Source: Schnuerera sp. xch1 (GTDB lineage: Bacteria; Bacillota; Clostridia; Tissierellales; Tepidimicrobiaceae). From it: 64,000 nt of DNA. The position numbers and the translations under genes were made by a program. The stretch is taken from positions 186,001 through 250,000 of the forward strand of contig NZ_JAIOUP010000002.1 in the NCBI RefSeq assembly GCF_019931165.1. Direction: 5' to 3'. Shown here one piece after another: positions 1 through 8,823 of this stretch. The notes beneath the pieces are model-generated. The model made no database searches and had not been told where the DNA came from. It saw nothing but the letters and a program-made list of their open reading frames with translations. Each line of letters starts with the position of its first letter. Within the stretch, counting starts at the first letter, position 1.

Positions 1-36
1 ACATTAAAAATCCCTCATTGAATCCATTTAAGTAAG

Positions 37-1125
37 TTAAAATTTTCGGTTTGATTTTTTCTTCTCTTTCAACATCTTTCGAGCACTCTTCATACCACCA
101 AATTCCTTAAAAATTTCATTTAACTTTTCCTTCTCGATTTGCTTAGAATTTAATCCTTCGTATTTCACTTCTTTTTTAAGCTTTAAATAGCTTTCAAATC
201 TTTCCTTTGATAACAAACCATTATTTATAGCCTCCTGCACTGCACACTTCGGTTCGTGAGTATGAGTACAATCATTGAATTTACATTTAGCTGATAACTC
301 TTCAATATCAACAAATGTTTTTGTTAAATCAGCACTTTCAATCCCAAGTTCTCTCATTCCTGGAGTATCAATAACAATACCACCATTTGGAAGAACAAAT
401 AACTCTCGTCTAGTGGTAGTATGTCTACCTTTATCATCATCTCTTATTTCCTTAGTCTCAAGGATATTTTCACCAATAAGTCTATTAATTAATGTAGACT
501 TTCCAACACCTGATGAGCCTACAAATGCAATAGTTTTCCCATGGTCAATATATTTTTTAACTGGTAAATATCCATTCTGATTCCTACTTGAAGTAGTAAT
601 AACATCGACTCCACATGCAATAGTATTGATTTCTGCTAACTTTCCAGAAAGGTTATTGCATAAGTCAGATTTAGTAAGCACTATAACTGGATTTGCACCA
701 CTATCCCATGCAACTCCTAGATACCGTTCTAATCTACGAACATTTAGATCATTATTAAGTGACATACAAATGAATACAGTGTCTATATTTGAAGCTAGAA
801 TTTGTTCATCATGGGATGTTCCTGCAGCTCTTCTGATAAGGGCGCTTTTTCTTGTAAGAACATGATGAATAATCGCATTCCCATCAATATCTTCATTTCG
901 ATCAATCATAACAAAATCGCCTACAGTAGGATAATCAGACATTGTTTTTACACTGAAACGAAATTTCCCAGATACCTCTGCTGTTATTCCACCATTTTCT
1001 GTTACAACCTTGTATAGATTTTTGTACTGGGAAACTATTCTACCAATATAGAGTCCCTCGTATAAAGTAGCCTCAGTAACAAACCTCTGGCTAAGACCTA
1101 AATTTTCCATATTTATTTTACTCAA
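37..1125 (-). CDS. rsgA: Ribosome small-subunit-dependent GTPase A
   Basis: Circularly permuted GTPase that helps mature the 30S ribosomal subunit in the cytoplasm. The GTPase motifs occur in the permuted order: TKSD (G4) at residues 151-154, then GSSGVGKST (G1, Walker A) at 203-211, then DTPG (G3) at 253-256. A zinc knuckle follows with Cys281, Cys286, His288 and Cys294. An OB-fold-like N-terminal part occupies roughly residues 20-95. The 362-aa length and the lysine-rich tail fit the longer RsgA subfamily. The start is a TTG with an AGGAGG about 8 nt upstream; an ATG five codons in lies too far from it. It stands alone, with an 18-codon ORF just upstream. Function is secure from the motif order. 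Confidence 0.95.
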   Translation of the reverse strand: MSKINMENLGLSQRFVTEATLYEGLYIGRIVSQYKNLYKVVTENGGITAEVSGKFRFSVKTMSDYPTVGDFVMIDRNEDIDGNAIIHHVLTRKSALIRRAAGTSHDEQILASNIDTVFICMSLNNDLNVRRLERYLGVAWDSGANPVIVLTKSDLCNNLSGKLAEINTIACGVDVITTSSRNQNGYLPVKKYIDHGKTIAFVGSSGVGKSTLINRLIGENILETKEIRDDDKGRHTTTRRELFVLPNGGIVIDTPGMRELGIESADLTKTFVDIEELSAKCKFNDCTHTHEPKCAVQEAINNGLLSKERFESYLKLKKEVKYEGLNSKQIEKEKLNEIFKEFGGMKSARKMLKEKKKSNRKF

Positions 1126-1427
1126 TTTTTATCCTCCTAAAGTTTTAGATTTTAACGTTAACTTTTGAGAGGATTACGCACTTGGTTATTTTGCATATCC
1201 CTCCCAATCTATTACACTATCCGCAATTCTATTATTCAACATAAAACAACACTCCTTTCTCTATTAATTTATATTACATATAACAAAATTTTATAGTCTT
1301 CTTTACATATAACTACTCCTATAAACAAAAAACAAAGGGACGGTTTTTTGAATTGTCCGTCCACTGAGTTTTTAACCTTTATTTAAAATATATTATAATC
1401 ACAATCATCAGTTATGTCAATAAAGCA
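1126..1427. other. Intergenic region, rsgA / copper-amine-oxidase-like gene
   Basis: About 300 nt. It holds the rsgA ribosome-binding site, the 18-aa ORF described separately, and at 1338-1362 an inverted repeat GGACGG...CCGTCC around a T-rich loop. The repeat resembles small dispersed stem-loops common in clostridial genomes and may act as a terminator for the gene at 1428-2762. No other signal seen. Confidence 0.4.
1186..1242 (-). CDS. Candidate 18-aa leader ORF upstream of rsgA
   Basis: A short reading frame (MLNNRIADSVIDWEGYAK) begins with ATG about 7 nt after a good AAAGGAGTG ribosome-binding site and ends with TAA about 60 nt before the rsgA start. The quality of the ribosome-binding site is the only evidence for translation. 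It could be a regulatory upstream ORF for rsgA or the remnant of a lost gene. I recognise no family. Confidence 0.3.
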   Translation of the reverse strand: MLNNRIADSVIDWEGYAK

Positions 1428-2762
1428 TTAATTTTTTTCAATTATTGGCTTTAGCGGATCATTCTCCAATATGCTCTCTACTTCTTCATATCCTGGTAAA
1501 AATTCATAATTATACCTTGCTGGAAGTGCAAAAACATATTCATTATTACGACCCAGTTCTTTTGGTGGAATGGGTGCTGCACCAACACTTAATTCTTCCT
1601 TTTGTATTAAATTCCATTGATCAATTGTAAATATCATTATTGGTATATCTTGTCGTTGATTTTCAGTAGTCCATTTAGGGTGTCTTATAGAAATCATAAG
1701 TCCAATTTCACTATCATCTTGAGATTCTTTTATATAATTGCCCTCCCATTCATCATTTACAATTGTATAACCTTCCCAGCTCTCTGGCAGATTAAATTCA
1801 AAACTATATTCAGCATTTTTATATACAATTGAGTTAGATTCTTCAAAGTCCCCAATTGCAATTTCATCAATAACCCATCGGTTATTATCCTTTATTGCTG
1901 ATATTGTAATAGGTTGTTTTGCTGCAGCTCCTCCATTTTCCTTTTCTATACTGGTTACTTCGATTATCTCACCTTTAACTTGGTATTCATCTTCCGAAAC
2001 TTTTTCAGTATCTAAAACTTCTATACGGTCCGGCCATGGACTTGAAGTTAGTCTTCCTGGAGCATTTTCAGGATCATTCTTCCATTTCTCAAGAAGTGTA
2101 GAAGAAACAAATTCACCATAGTTTTCCTCTATACTCTTAACTACTATGTCTTTTGGAGCAAGAAGGGATACCATTTGTAGTTTCTTACCAAAATCTTTAA
2201 CTAAATTTTCAACATTGTTAATTTCACTTACATTTACAGTTTTTATAATCATAGCCCTTAATGAATTATTCCAATCAACTTGAGCTCCTAAGGTTTCAAC
2301 AACAAAACGACCTGGAACAAATATTTCATCATCCACAATTTTTGGCTTTACATCTAGTTTTACAATTTCCTTCTTTGAAGTTCCATCAATATTTCTTACT
2401 ACCTTTGCAGTATCTTCATCAATTTTTAATTCAACAGTTACAACTTCTGTATTGATTTTAATAATTTGTTTTTCATCATCCCAATCAATCTCGGCTTCTA
2501 GTCCCTCCACAATTCCAAAAAGAGGCATTAATGTACGGCTATTTTCAATGAATGGTTTTACATCTAACTCAATCCATTTACCATCCACTTGAATTGCAAC
2601 GCTTCTATCCTTTTTAATGATTTTATTTTCGTAATAAGCTATTGGTACAACAGAATCATCCTTAACAACTCCTATACCTTCAGCACCAAATGCCACTGTT
2701 GATGTCAACGTTGTAAAACATATTCCTAATACAATTGTACTTTTAATCTTTGATTTAACCAT
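1428..2762 (-). CDS. Secreted protein with copper amine oxidase N-terminal-like domain
   Basis: 444 aa with an N-terminal signal peptide (KSKIK, then a hydrophobic stretch ending at about AFGA), so probably exported and wall- or surface-associated. Two repeats typical of the 'copper amine oxidase N-terminal' (stalk) domain lie at about residues 53-105 and 130-175; each has a LDVKP...V/IP-type segment followed by an IDW/VDW...IIK strand. The C-terminal half (about 185-444) looks like a separate beta-rich domain that I do not recognise. No catalytic amine-oxidase residues are present. In Firmicutes this domain is usually a non-catalytic surface-binding module. The ATG follows an AAGGAGG. It is monocistronic, and its substrate or ligand is unknown. 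Confidence 0.75.
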   Translation of the reverse strand: MVKSKIKSTIVLGICFTTLTSTVAFGAEGIGVVKDDSVVPIAYYENKIIKKDRSVAIQVDGKWIELDVKPFIENSRTLMPLFGIVEGLEAEIDWDDEKQIIKINTEVVTVELKIDEDTAKVVRNIDGTSKKEIVKLDVKPKIVDDEIFVPGRFVVETLGAQVDWNNSLRAMIIKTVNVSEINNVENLVKDFGKKLQMVSLLAPKDIVVKSIEENYGEFVSSTLLEKWKNDPENAPGRLTSSPWPDRIEVLDTEKVSEDEYQVKGEIIEVTSIEKENGGAAAKQPITISAIKDNNRWVIDEIAIGDFEESNSIVYKNAEYSFEFNLPESWEGYTIVNDEWEGNYIKESQDDSEIGLMISIRHPKWTTENQRQDIPIMIFTIDQWNLIQKEELSVGAAPIPPKELGRNNEYVFALPARYNYEFLPGYEEVESILENDPLKPIIEKN

Positions 2763-3089
2763 ATATAATTCCTCCTTGTTATTTTAAATTTATTAGTTTT
2801 TAATAGCATAAATTATTAAATTTTGTTTACCTACAACGATATGCCCAACTTTTTATTTTGCGATTAATATTTTATACAATTTCTTAGAAAGTCTGCAAAG
2901 CTATCTATATATTTAGTGTACCCATTTTTTTACTTAAAGTAGTTACAATATAGTTAAATAACGGTTACAAATATAATAATGTTAATAGACACATATCTAG
3001 AAAAGAAAGACACCATAAACATTAGATGTACTACTCAAATGTTATATAATTATTTGCTATATAAGAACAAAGGTAGAAGAATTTTTCTT
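2763..3089. other. Intergenic region with no gene
   Basis: About 330 nt of very AT-rich DNA. It contains the AAGGAGG ribosome-binding site of the gene at 1428-2762 and, at its right edge, the long hairpin covering the end of the DHHW gene (listed separately). I see no coding frame or riboswitch here. Confidence 0.5.
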
Positions 3090-3103
3090 CTACCTTTGTT
3101 CTT
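3063..3103 (-). terminator. 19-bp perfect hairpin overlapping the DHHW stop codon
   Basis: Positions 3063-3081 and 3085-3103 are perfect reverse complements separated by a 3-nt loop. The stop codon of the DHHW gene (3090-3092) lies inside the stem. No long T-run follows on the minus strand, so it may protect the mRNA 3' end or stop transcription without a classical U tract. Confidence 0.6.
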
Positions 3104-4277
3104 TCATTTCCTCTATCATCATCTTAAATGCTGAGTTGTTATACATAAACATAGCTATATCTGCATCACTTTCTCTCATGATATCATCAACATTCATACC
3201 TAAATTGTCAATGTGCCTAGGATCTACCAACTGAACTTCTGCAAATACATCTGCAAACAACCATGATGTAGGAGCTTGATAACTATCTCTAAATATAATA
3301 ATTTTTTTATCAGATATAGATTTTTTATTTCTTATCTTTAGAATAGAACAATCTTTACCAAACATATATGCTCCACCATAAAGTATATCCTCTTTATCTC
3401 TTTCTGTCGCTATAACATCCTCCTCTTTAACCTTAACATCTTTCTTTCCATCAAATTTAAAGTACTCATAATCAGATTTATCCTTTGTATGCACATAAGG
3501 TATTTCCTCACTCTCATTTACTAGTTTATTTAGATTCATATTATAACTTCCTAAAAAGGATCCTTTATCTAACGTAGTTGTAATATATCTATTCCATGGT
3601 ATATTTTCTAATATATTCATATTATTAATAATATATTTAAATCCTTCAAACGCACCTATTCCATTCCAATGATGATCTGTTTTAAAATATAAGTCTTCTC
3701 TTTCTTCTTCCGTAAATGCTTTTAAAAAATATTCATTTAGGTCTATATATTTAATTGTTTCAGTATCAATATGTTTTTTTAATTTATCCCTATTATTTAA
3801 ATAATTATCAAGTCCATCAGTATATTGTGGATATAAATGGGATAACATACCATCCTTATGAGGAGTAGACACATAATAAATTTCCTTATTGGTCTCCAAT
3901 CCTATTTTAGCTAATCTATTTATCTCTTCAGCCAAATTTTCTACTTCCGCATCGGGTATTTCATCACTAGGTGTAGGCATAATCCAGTTATTATCTAATA
4001 TAAAATAACTTTTCACTTTGTCAAAGCCTAAAGCAAGTTTTGTCTTAGCATACATCTTAAATAACTCTTCTCTAAATGTAAATTGATCAGAAAAATACTC
4101 TTCAAATTTATCTGTAAAACTTCCATCCTTAATGTCTTCTATAGTTGGTTTTTGTTGTAGTGTTCTATTTTCCGAAGCACTAACCTCTTTATCTTTACTT
4201 ATTATATTCATAAAGGACATCGTCATAATTATTATTATAAAAGGAATTGTGATCCATTTCGCTTTATAATTATTCAT
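3090..4277 (-). CDS. DHHW-family (AlgJ/AlgX-like) cell-surface protein
   Basis: 395 aa with one N-terminal membrane anchor (about residues 7-25) and an extracytoplasmic SGNH-hydrolase-like domain. The family signature DHHW is at residues 201-204, and a likely catalytic serine sits in RDSY at 330-333. This combination marks the AlgJ/AlgX-type partner of MBOAT acyltransferases, which moves acetyl groups onto an exported polysaccharide or other surface polymer. It lies 13 bp downstream of, and in the same direction as, the MBOAT gene at 4291-5700, so the two form an operon. The polymer acylated is unknown, because no glycan synthesis genes are in the window. The end of the gene is folded into a long hairpin. 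Confidence 0.85.
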   Translation of the reverse strand: MNNYKAKWITIPFIIIIMTMSFMNIISKDKEVSASENRTLQQKPTIEDIKDGSFTDKFEEYFSDQFTFREELFKMYAKTKLALGFDKVKSYFILDNNWIMPTPSDEIPDAEVENLAEEINRLAKIGLETNKEIYYVSTPHKDGMLSHLYPQYTDGLDNYLNNRDKLKKHIDTETIKYIDLNEYFLKAFTEEEREDLYFKTDHHWNGIGAFEGFKYIINNMNILENIPWNRYITTTLDKGSFLGSYNMNLNKLVNESEEIPYVHTKDKSDYEYFKFDGKKDVKVKEEDVIATERDKEDILYGGAYMFGKDCSILKIRNKKSISDKKIIIFRDSYQAPTSWLFADVFAEVQLVDPRHIDNLGMNVDDIMRESDADIAMFMYNNSAFKMMIEEMKEQR

Positions 4278-4290
4278 ATATCAAGTCTCC

Positions 4291-5700
4291 TTAAAATCTA
4301 AAATATAAAAATGGGTTATATGTTGAATTTATTATCATTACAACCTCAACAAGCATTAAAGACATTAAACCCACAGAATGTAAGCAACATACTTGATTAC
4401 TTTCTAATATTCTTTCATTCTTGGTTTCTATAATACTTTTTATTTTTGGAATTATAGGTGTTGCAAATAATATACTTAAAACCACCACATAACCTAGATC
4501 ATGCATATATTCTAAGATGGAATTATTGTATAATATGGTATTAATACCCATTAATGCCTGTATAAAACCCTTTGCTTGACTTATACTTTCAGCCCTAAAA
4601 AACACCATACCTATTGTCACTATTAATAATAGGTATATATGCCTTAACATTCTAGGCAACTTATTCAATAATTCTCCTAAAAATAATTTTTCAATAATTA
4701 TGAATATCCCATAATATAATCCCCAAATTAGAAAATTCCAATTTGCTCCATGCCAAATACCGGTTAAAGACCAAACTATAAGCAAATTGACACAATGTCT
4801 TATCTGGTTAACTCTATTACCTCCTAAAGGTATATATACATAATCTCTAAACCAACTTCCTAGAGATATATGCCATCTTCTCCAAAACTCTGACACAGAT
4901 TGAGAAATATATGGGTAATTAAAGTTTTCTAAAAAGTCAAATCCAAACATCTTTCCAAGTCCTATTGCCATATCACTATATCCACTAAAATCAAAGTATA
5001 TCTGAAGTGAATAGCATATAAGCCCAAGCCATGCTTCCAAAGTTGATAACTCCAACACTTGAGCATTAAAAACGCCATCAGCAATAAGCCCAAGTTGATT
5101 AGCAAATATTACTTTTTTTGCTAATCCTACTATAAACCTATTGACCCCGACTGCAAACTTGTTCATTGAATGTTCTCTATTGTTAATCTGTTTATCAACA
5201 GTTTGATATCGTACAATAGGGCCTGCTATAAGTTGAGGAAATAAACTTATATACAATGCTAAGTTAACTATACTTTCTTGAACTTCTGTATCTCTTCTGT
5301 AGACATCAATTATATAGCTAACCATTTGAAAAGTAAAAAATGATATACCCAAGGGTAACGCTATTTGGGGAATGTTTATACTGACTCCGATTGCAGAGTT
5401 AATAGTATCTATAATAAAATTTGTATATTTAAAAATGATTAGGATTCCTAGATTAAAAATAATCGAAAACGCAAACCATAATTTTCTAGCTTTACTATTA
5501 TGTGATATTTTAATACCAAGGATATAATTTATAACTATTGATGCTATCATTAAAAATACATACTTTGGTTCTCCCCAAGCATAAAAAATTAAACTGAATA
5601 ATAATAATACATAGTTTTTAAATTTATCCTTTGATATATAATAAAGAATTAGAAGCGCTGGTAAAAATAGAAACAAAAATACTAAATTACTAAATATCAT
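4291..5700 (-). CDS. MBOAT-family membrane O-acyltransferase (AlgI/DltB/PatA-like)
   Basis: 469-aa polytopic membrane protein. It starts with hydrophobic segments (about residues 1-60) and the FYAWGEPKY segment common in AlgI-type proteins. The two conserved MBOAT histidines are visible: RRWHISL (His277) and GIWHGANW (His317, the usual catalytic one). It should pass acyl groups, probably acetyl, across the membrane to the downstream DHHW protein for O-acylation of a surface polymer. The pair has the AlgI-AlgJ layout but lies away from any recognisable exopolysaccharide genes. Alternatives are teichoic-acid or peptidoglycan acylation. The gene begins at ATG after a weak AAGGAGCGG-like site. 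Confidence 0.88.
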   Translation of the reverse strand: MIFSNLVFLFLFLPALLILYYISKDKFKNYVLLLFSLIFYAWGEPKYVFLMIASIVINYILGIKISHNSKARKLWFAFSIIFNLGILIIFKYTNFIIDTINSAIGVSINIPQIALPLGISFFTFQMVSYIIDVYRRDTEVQESIVNLALYISLFPQLIAGPIVRYQTVDKQINNREHSMNKFAVGVNRFIVGLAKKVIFANQLGLIADGVFNAQVLELSTLEAWLGLICYSLQIYFDFSGYSDMAIGLGKMFGFDFLENFNYPYISQSVSEFWRRWHISLGSWFRDYVYIPLGGNRVNQIRHCVNLLIVWSLTGIWHGANWNFLIWGLYYGIFIIIEKLFLGELLNKLPRMLRHIYLLLIVTIGMVFFRAESISQAKGFIQALMGINTILYNNSILEYMHDLGYVVVLSILFATPIIPKIKSIIETKNERILESNQVCCLHSVGLMSLMLVEVVMIINSTYNPFLYFRF

Positions 5701-5889
5701 ATATAACCGCTCCTTATATCAATTTATCTATATAAGGATGATATACCCCCTTTCATATAAAATATAATAATATTATATAATAATATTATATTTTTCTTTG
5801 TCTTAGTATAACAAATTCATTTTCTATTGTAAAATGATTTAAATTAGTAAAATAAGTAATCTTTATGAAAAGATCAAATATATCTATAT

Positions 5890-5925
5890 AAAAATACTCT
5901 GGTTTTTAAAAACCAGAGTATTTTT
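5890..5925. terminator. Bidirectional rho-independent terminator
   Basis: A near-perfect palindrome, AAAAATACTCTGGTTTTT paired with its complement AAAAACCAGAGTATTTTT, lies just after the stop of the flavin oxidoreductase gene. T-rich tracts flank both sides, so it can stop transcription in either direction. Confidence 0.85.
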
Positions 5926-5926
5926 A

Positions 5927-7003
5927 TTATTTAAGATGTAACTTTGCCTCTTCAACTAACTTTTTCATTAGATCCTTTACTGACATTATCTCATTTATTT
6001 GATAGACATTAGCACCTGCAAAAACAAATCCAGAATTAAGGTTTCCTTTTTGCGCATTAATTAATGCATTTGCTATACAATATTGGACTTCAGTAGGCTT
6101 ACATGGCTTTAGACAGTTTGTAATACATTTAATAGGTTTTCTGAGCCCATTTTTTGTATCCTCTATAAATTTATTATTTATAGCCCTCCCAATTAATCCT
6201 ACTGGACTATTAATTTGAACTAAATCTTGTTTTTCTGCATTTACATACGATTCCTTAAAAACATCTGATGCATCACACTCATAAGTTGCTGCAAATCTAC
6301 TACCTAATTGAACTCCTGATGCCCCTAAATTTATCATCCTAGCTATATCCTTCCCATTCATTATTCCTCCTGCAGCAATTACAGGAATCTTTTTTCCATA
6401 CTTTTGTTCATATGGTTTTATTGCTTCTAAAACCTTGACTAGTAAATTTTCTAAGTTATTAGAAGGATCTTTTAGTTCCTTTTTCGAAAATCCTAAATGT
6501 CCCCCTGCCTTTGGTCCCTCTAGTACAACAGCATCTGGTATTAGACTATACCGTTTATCCCATGTTTTGCATATCAAAGTAGCAGCTCTGTCAGAGGAAA
6601 CAATAGGTACAACCTTTGTATCAGTTCCTTTAGTGAATCTAGGCAAATTTAATGGTAGCCCGGCACCTGAAAAGATTATATCTATTTTTTCTCTGACAGA
6701 TTCTATGACTATTTCGTCAAAATTATTTAACACTGCCATTATATTAATTCCAATAATACCCCCTTTTGATATTTCTTTAGCCCTTTTTATATGATACTTT
6801 AAGGCCCTTTTATTTGCTTCTTTCTTATTTTTATAATAATCTGACTCATCAAAGCCAATCTCAACACCAGATAATACGCCTATTCCTCCATTCAAGGCAA
6901 CATTACCTGCTAAATCTGATAAGGAAATGCCAATTCCCATACCACCTTGCACAATCGGTAGCTTAGAAATTAAATTTCCTATTTTAAGTTCTGGTAATTT
7001 CAT
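5927..7003 (-). CDS. NAD(P)H-dependent flavin oxidoreductase (nitronate monooxygenase / FabK-like)
   Basis: 358-aa FMN-binding TIM-barrel protein of the 2-nitropropane dioxygenase family. N-terminal PIVQGGMG (about 16-23), GAGLP (113-117), LEGPKAGGHLG with the catalytic-type His169, and the phosphate-binding AAGGI...GVQLGSRF (211-237) are all present. Members either oxidise nitronates or act as enoyl-ACP reductase (FabK). There is no fatty-acid gene cluster here, so the substrate is open. Unusual is a C-terminal cysteine group Cys293-x3-Cys297-x3-Cys301-x7-Cys309, which could bind metal or an Fe-S cluster. ATG follows AGGAGG. A 28-bp perfect palindrome 20 nt upstream suggests repressor control. 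Confidence 0.85.
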   Translation of the reverse strand: MKLPELKIGNLISKLPIVQGGMGIGISLSDLAGNVALNGGIGVLSGVEIGFDESDYYKNKKEANKRALKYHIKRAKEISKGGIIGINIMAVLNNFDEIVIESVREKIDIIFSGAGLPLNLPRFTKGTDTKVVPIVSSDRAATLICKTWDKRYSLIPDAVVLEGPKAGGHLGFSKKELKDPSNNLENLLVKVLEAIKPYEQKYGKKIPVIAAGGIMNGKDIARMINLGASGVQLGSRFAATYECDASDVFKESYVNAEKQDLVQINSPVGLIGRAINNKFIEDTKNGLRKPIKCITNCLKPCKPTEVQYCIANALINAQKGNLNSGFVFAGANVYQINEIMSVKDLMKKLVEEAKLHLK

Positions 7004-7022
7004 TTCTGCCTCCTATAATAGA

Positions 7023-7050
7023 TATTAAGTTACAAATTTGTAACTTAATA
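7023..7050. promoter_or_regulatory. 28-bp perfect palindrome, probable operator
   Basis: TATTAAGTTACAAA is followed directly by its exact reverse complement. It lies 20 bp upstream of the flavin oxidoreductase start, and a minus-strand TATAAT-like -10 is at 7054-7059, so the palindrome covers the likely transcription start. It looks like a dimeric repressor site (MarR- or TetR-type). The regulator is not identified. Confidence 0.65.
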
Positions 7051-7093
7051 CCCATTATATATTTTTTTAATAAAAAAAGATAGTGAAGTCTTG

Positions 7094-7891
7094 TTAAACA
7101 TCTTTTCTTTCAAATTGAAAAATCCCAATTAGTGATGTTATAACAATCCATACAAGTAATAAAAGTATACTTGTACTTATACCTAATAGTTCAAAAGACT
7201 CCTTTTCAGCTACGCCAGATATACTATGCAATGCTGACACTGGTAATATAGGAATAATTAATCTTTGAATAGTATCAGAGAACATACTAATTAATCCAGG
7301 AATAAACATTATTGTTAAAGAAAAAGTAATTGCTCCTCCACTACTTCTAAATATAAATGTAGCCGCTACTGTTAAAAGGCAGTAAAAAACAGGCATATAC
7401 ATACTACCAAAGACAAACTGACGAAACATTGGATCAAAAAATGAAACTGTTGGTAACCCATTAGTTATCAGAACCAATTCCGCTGCTGCACAAGTTAAAA
7501 GTGTTACAATTATACTTACTAGTAATGACAATATAAGATAAATTATGAACTTACCAAAAAAGAACTTCTGTCGATTAGGTGTTACAGCTAATGAAACATG
7601 AACTAATTTTGTTGAAAACTCTTTTGAAATTGACATACCTGTAAAAATAATTAACATTATTGTAGCTACATCAATTCCCAACATATTAGCTGAAATTATA
7701 TTCATAGGTGATAATTCAGTAATTGCTTTCCCTTGTGTAACGTTTGTAGTTAATGAAAAAATTAGACCCATTAGTAAACTTATTATAATTAAACATCCAA
7801 TAAATATCTTGGAAAATTTAAGAAAAAAGATTTTTTGATATTCAGATTGAATCAATTTCCCAAATGAAGCTTTTTTTGATTTAGTTATCAT
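7094..7891 (-). CDS. ABC transporter permease (ABC-2 type)
   Basis: 265-aa membrane protein with about six hydrophobic segments in the ABC-2 arrangement: an N-terminal segment near 25-45, a cluster in the middle, and a last segment near 235-255. It overlaps the ATPase gene by four bases (ATGA), which implies translational coupling and a shared complex. With the MerR regulator upstream it forms a three-gene operon of the kind that exports a toxic compound or peptide. The substrate cannot be predicted. The gene ends about 90 bp from the flavin oxidoreductase, separated by that gene's promoter and operator. Confidence 0.85.
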   Translation of the reverse strand: MITKSKKASFGKLIQSEYQKIFFLKFSKIFIGCLIIISLLMGLIFSLTTNVTQGKAITELSPMNIISANMLGIDVATIMLIIFTGMSISKEFSTKLVHVSLAVTPNRQKFFFGKFIIYLILSLLVSIIVTLLTCAAAELVLITNGLPTVSFFDPMFRQFVFGSMYMPVFYCLLTVAATFIFRSSGGAITFSLTIMFIPGLISMFSDTIQRLIIPILPVSALHSISGVAEKESFELLGISTSILLLLVWIVITSLIGIFQFERKDV

Positions 7892-8823
7892 CTTTCAACA
7901 CCCTCTCTTTTACTAGAATTATCTTCGGAACTATAATCAACTTTACCAACAGTTAACTCTGTAAAAAGTTTTTCTAATGAAGGCTGTACCTTTGTTAGCT
8001 CAAATATTGCAATATTATTTTCTTTTGCAATTAGTCCTACCTTTTCCATCTTTACATCTCTAACAGATAGAGTATTTATATTAGCCGATTGGATATGTGC
8101 TCCACTTTTCTCTAATAATGTTTTTAGAAACAAATTATTTTCACTTCTTATTCTTAAGTACATACTTAAACTTCTTCGGGACATTTCTTCTATAGTCATA
8201 TCTGCTATAAGTTTTCCCTGTGCCAAAACAATAATTCTTTCTGCAATAGCCTGAACTTCGCTCATAAGATGGCTTGAAATCAATACAGCTTTTCCCTTTT
8301 TAGCCAAATCCTTAGTTAACTTTCGTAACCACTTAATTCCATCAACATCTAACCCATTAAATGGCTCATCTAATATTATAGTTTCAGGATCACCTAAGAG
8401 TGCAGCAGCAATTCCTAAACGTTGTTGCATTCCCAAAGAAAATTGTTCAATCTGTTTATCCTTTACTTTTTCTATTCCTGTTTTTTGTAGCATTTCATCT
8501 ACTCTACTAGTTGAAATACCACTAGCTGTTGCTATTAATTGCAAATGCTGCCTAGCAGTTAATTTAGGATTAACGGTATTAGCATCAATTAAAGCCCCAA
8601 TTTTAGATATTGGATGTCGTAAGTTATTATATCGTTCATCATCAATCAATACTTCTCCTCGTGTAGGATTTGTCAGATTTAAAATCATACGCATTGTAGT
8701 TGATTTCCCTGCACCATTAGGTCCTAGAAATCCTGTAACAACTCCTGGTTGAATCTCTAAAGATAAGTTATCTACAGCAACTTTATCTTTATAAATCTTA
8801 GTTAGTTTTTTTAGCTTAATCAC
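7888..8823 (-). CDS. ABC transporter ATP-binding protein
   Basis: 311-aa ATPase: Walker A GPNGAGKST at residues 34-42, signature FSLGMQQ at 128-134, Walker B IILDEP at 149-154, and a switch histidine in SSH. The C-terminal extension beyond about residue 215 is usual for bacitracin/daunorubicin-type (CcmA/BcrA-like) exporters. It starts with GTG overlapping the TGA of the MerR gene (GTGA) and ends overlapping the permease start, so the three proteins are translated in a coupled way. It powers the permease at 7094-7891 at the membrane. Confidence 0.92.
   Translation of the reverse strand: MIKLKKLTKIYKDKVAVDNLSLEIQPGVVTGFLGPNGAGKSTTMRMILNLTNPTRGEVLIDDERYNNLRHPISKIGALIDANTVNPKLTARQHLQLIATASGISTSRVDEMLQKTGIEKVKDKQIEQFSLGMQQRLGIAAALLGDPETIILDEPFNGLDVDGIKWLRKLTKDLAKKGKAVLISSHLMSEVQAIAERIIVLAQGKLIADMTIEEMSRRSLSMYLRIRSENNLFLKTLLEKSGAHIQSANINTLSVRDVKMEKVGLIAKENNIAIFELTKVQPSLEKLFTELTVGKVDYSSEDNSSKREGVER

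Noticed and set aside
5745-5800. Dense AT repeats (AATATTATA type)
   Set aside because: Simple low-complexity intergenic sequence with no ordered repeat unit; not an origin-like iteron set.
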